This document shows positions 62,358 through 64,000 of a DNA stretch of 64,000 nucleotides, piece after piece. The translations under genes and the position numbers were made by a program. Each line of letters begins with the position of its first letter. Position 1 is the stretch's first letter. Below the pieces are notes generated by a model. It searched no databases, was not told the DNA's origin, and saw only the letters and a program-made list of their open reading frames with translations. Source of the DNA: Mastigocoleus testarum BC008 (GTDB taxonomy: Bacteria > Cyanobacteriota > Cyanobacteriia > Cyanobacteriales > Nostocaceae); the NCBI RefSeq assembly GCF_001456025.1, contig NZ_LMTZ01000094.1, positions 62,001-126,000 on the forward strand, written 5' to 3'.

Positions 62358-64000
62358 CTACACCACCTCACTACTAGAACTACTGTGATGTTGATTGATA
62401 ATAGTTGACCCTTGCTGTAATGCTTCCAACCTATCATGGACTTGGTTTTCCAGTAAAACTTGTCTTAACACTTTCAAGCGTCTCAGTCTATCTTCAACTT
62501 TTTCACTAGCAGCAACTAGGAAGATTGCACGACGTTTTTCTTTTGCTTCCTTGACCATATTCTCAATCGCCAAAGTAGCAGTTACACCCACGTAGGGAAC
62601 ATTCTTGAAATCCAAAATTAATACATCATAATCTTCAACAATAGACATGCGGCGAGATATTGCTTTAGCCGCACCAAAACTCATTGGTCCTCCCAATTGA
62701 AATAACAGGATTCGACCTCTTGCTTGTTTGAGTAATGTTTCTTCTTCAGGATCTAAAGATAACTTACCATTTGGTGCTGTGATTGCTTGTACTCCATCGG
62801 CTTGAATTGCACAAAGTCGCTCGAGAGTAAATAAATTAGCAACGAAGACTCCCACTCCGACAGCAGTAATTAAATCGACAAATACTGTCAGAAATAGTAC
62901 TAAGTACATCAACCCGGTTGCTCGCCAGGATATCATGTGAGCGCGTCTGAGAAAGCCCCAGTCAATAATATCAATACCGACTTTAATTAAAATACCTGCT
63001 AAAACTGCATTGGGAATATTTTCAATTGATAGTAATTTTCCTACACCCAAAACAATAAATAACAGAACGAATCCGTGGATAATTCCAGACAAGGGTGTCT
63101 TACCACCAGCACGAACATTAACAACAGTTCGCATGGTTGCACCTGCACCAGGTAATCCCCAAAATAAACCGGAAATTAAGTTAGCAATTCCTTGTCCAAT
63201 TAGTTCGCGGTCGGAATCATGTTCGGTGCGGGTAATATTATCAGCTACCAAGGATGTCAACAACGAGTCAATAGAACCCAGAATTCCCAGCATTAAAGCA
63301 TAACCAATCATTTCTCTAAATTGATCTGGGCGAAATACTGGTAAATGCAGACTTGGTAAACCACTGGGAATCTCACCAATGGTTTGGATATTACCATTAG
63401 GGAAGAAGAAAACCGAAATCGTTGTACAAATGATTAGTGCTAATAAAGGTGCTGGTAATATGCGGTTTAACTTGGGCGGTGATGCAAATACGATCGCTAA
63501 GGTAATAAACCCTAAAAATGTTGCTTCTGGGTTTGCGGTAGTTACAAAAGTAGAAAAGTTTTTGACAGAATCAATTACATTCGCAGAACCCTCATGTCCA
63601 AAAAAAGGTCCAATCTGCAGTAGTAAAATAATAAAACCAATTCCAGACATGAAACCGGAAATTACGGTATAAGGCATCAGGGTGATATATTTACCCAATC
63701 GCAGCAATCCGAAGATAATTTGGAATAACCCACCCAACATCACGACCGTAAAAGCCATTGCTAAACCGAGATTATTATCGGGATATTTAGCAATCAAAGC
63801 CGTGAAAACAGTTGCCATGACCACCGTCATTGGACCAGTAGGACCAGAAATCTGAGACGGGGTTCCACCAAATAATGCTGCAAACAAGCCTACAAAAACA
63901 GCACCATAAAGTCCTGTAATTGCTCCTGCACCGGAGGAAACTCCAAATGCTAGCGCCAGTGGTAAAGCGACAATGGCTGCAGTTAAGCCACCAAATATAT
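62358..64000 (-). CDS. bicA: SulP-family bicarbonate transporter BicA-like, 5' end outside window
   Basis: This is a SulP/SLC26-type anion transporter with a C-terminal STAS domain; the open frame continues to the right edge, so the start is missing. The visible part begins with GGLTAAIVALPLALAFGVSSGAGAITGLYGA, then FAALFGGTPSQISGPTGPMTVVMA, YTVISGFMSGIGFIILLLQI, TRTEHDSDRELIGQGIANLISGLF and PGAGATMRTVVNVRAGG. The STAS domain (about the last 130 residues) includes LDFKNVPYVGVTATLAIENM. Strong resemblance to BicA, the Na+-dependent HCO3- transporter of the plasma membrane that supplies the carbon-concentrating mechanism. A sulfate role cannot be fully excluded. Confidence 0.9.
   Translation of the reverse strand, partial: IFGGLTAAIVALPLALAFGVSSGAGAITGLYGAVFVGLFAALFGGTPSQISGPTGPMTVVMATVFTALIAKYPDNNLGLAMAFTVVMLGGLFQIIFGLLRLGKYITLMPYTVISGFMSGIGFIILLLQIGPFFGHEGSANVIDSVKNFSTFVTTANPEATFLGFITLAIVFASPPKLNRILPAPLLALIICTTISVFFFPNGNIQTIGEIPSGLPSLHLPVFRPDQFREMIGYALMLGILGSIDSLLTSLVADNITRTEHDSDRELIGQGIANLISGLFWGLPGAGATMRTVVNVRAGGKTPLSGIIHGFVLLFIVLGVGKLLSIENIPNAVLAGILIKVGIDIIDWGFLRRAHMISWRATGLMYLVLFLTVFVDLITAVGVGVFVANLFTLERLCAIQADGVQAITAPNGKLSLDPEEETLLKQARGRILLFQLGGPMSFGAAKAISRRMSIVEDYDVLILDFKNVPYVGVTATLAIENMVKEAKEKRRAIFLVAASEKVEDRLRRLKVLRQVLLENQVHDRLEALQQGSTIINQHHSSSSSEVV

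Overview
The window is a piece of the chromosome of a filamentous, probably heterocyst-forming cyanobacterium (Nostocales type). The evidence is the cytochrome b6 / subunit IV pair petB-petD with a CtpA-type protease beside it, a CpcS/CpeS-type phycobilin lyase, a BicA-like SulP bicarbonate transporter, many HIP1-type GCGATCGC octamers, heptanucleotide tandem arrays typical of these genomes, low overall GC, and many proteins that I recognise only from cyanobacteria. Most genes stand alone or in pairs, separated by long AT-rich spacers.

Layout. 0-5 kb: the 3' end of pyrR, then a very large membrane-anchored P-loop ATPase with about 28 TPRs. 5-9 kb (minus strand): a sigma factor (SigZ type) with an arsenic-carbon lyase-like ArsI/CadI protein, an NTF2-like protein, and a response regulator / hybrid histidine kinase pair. 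9.8-17.4 kb: housekeeping and transport genes (lipoprotein, DUF3611, cobO, M15 peptidase, AEC permease, phosphoribosyltransferase, GPH-type MFS transporter, TPMT-like methyltransferase). 17.6-27.5 kb: photosynthesis-linked block with a decayed AAA-ATPase tail, an NblB-like HEAT protein, a CpcS-like lyase, a coiled-coil membrane protein, a site-2 protease, a metallo-beta-lactamase-fold protein lacking its metal motif, ctpA, petB, petD and an RsbW-like kinase. 28-33.6 kb: glycosyltransferase, small membrane/secreted proteins and an RDD-HEAT-pentapeptide protein. 33.8-45.9 kb: a pentapeptide/CHAT protease-like protein with a striking GC-rich hexanucleotide tract, a secreted FAD oxidoreductase, clpS, DUF2103, a second pentapeptide membrane protein, three adjacent heptanucleotide arrays, a SAM hydroxide adenosyltransferase, and a frameshifted tnpB with a tiny divergent ribbon-helix-helix gene. 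46-51 kb: EamA transporter, DoxX, NDH-2 and FHA proteins. 51.8-58.3 kb: a decayed paralogue of the first TPR-ATPase, a membrane beta-helix protein, and a Roco protein (LRR-Roc-COR) ending in what looks like an EAD1 effector-associated domain. 58-64 kb: an FMN-barrel protein, a sigma-70 factor followed by an EPKN-repeat protein, a methyltransferase relic and bicA (running off the right edge).

The most interesting theme is a set of conflict or signalling architectures: the TPR-ATPase and its dead copy, the CHAT-pentapeptide protein and the Roco-EAD1 protein. These have internally repetitive, easily remodelled coding sequence, and they sit among REP/MITE-like repeats that occur at several places in the window. 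Function assignments come from motif recognition by eye only; no database search was run.
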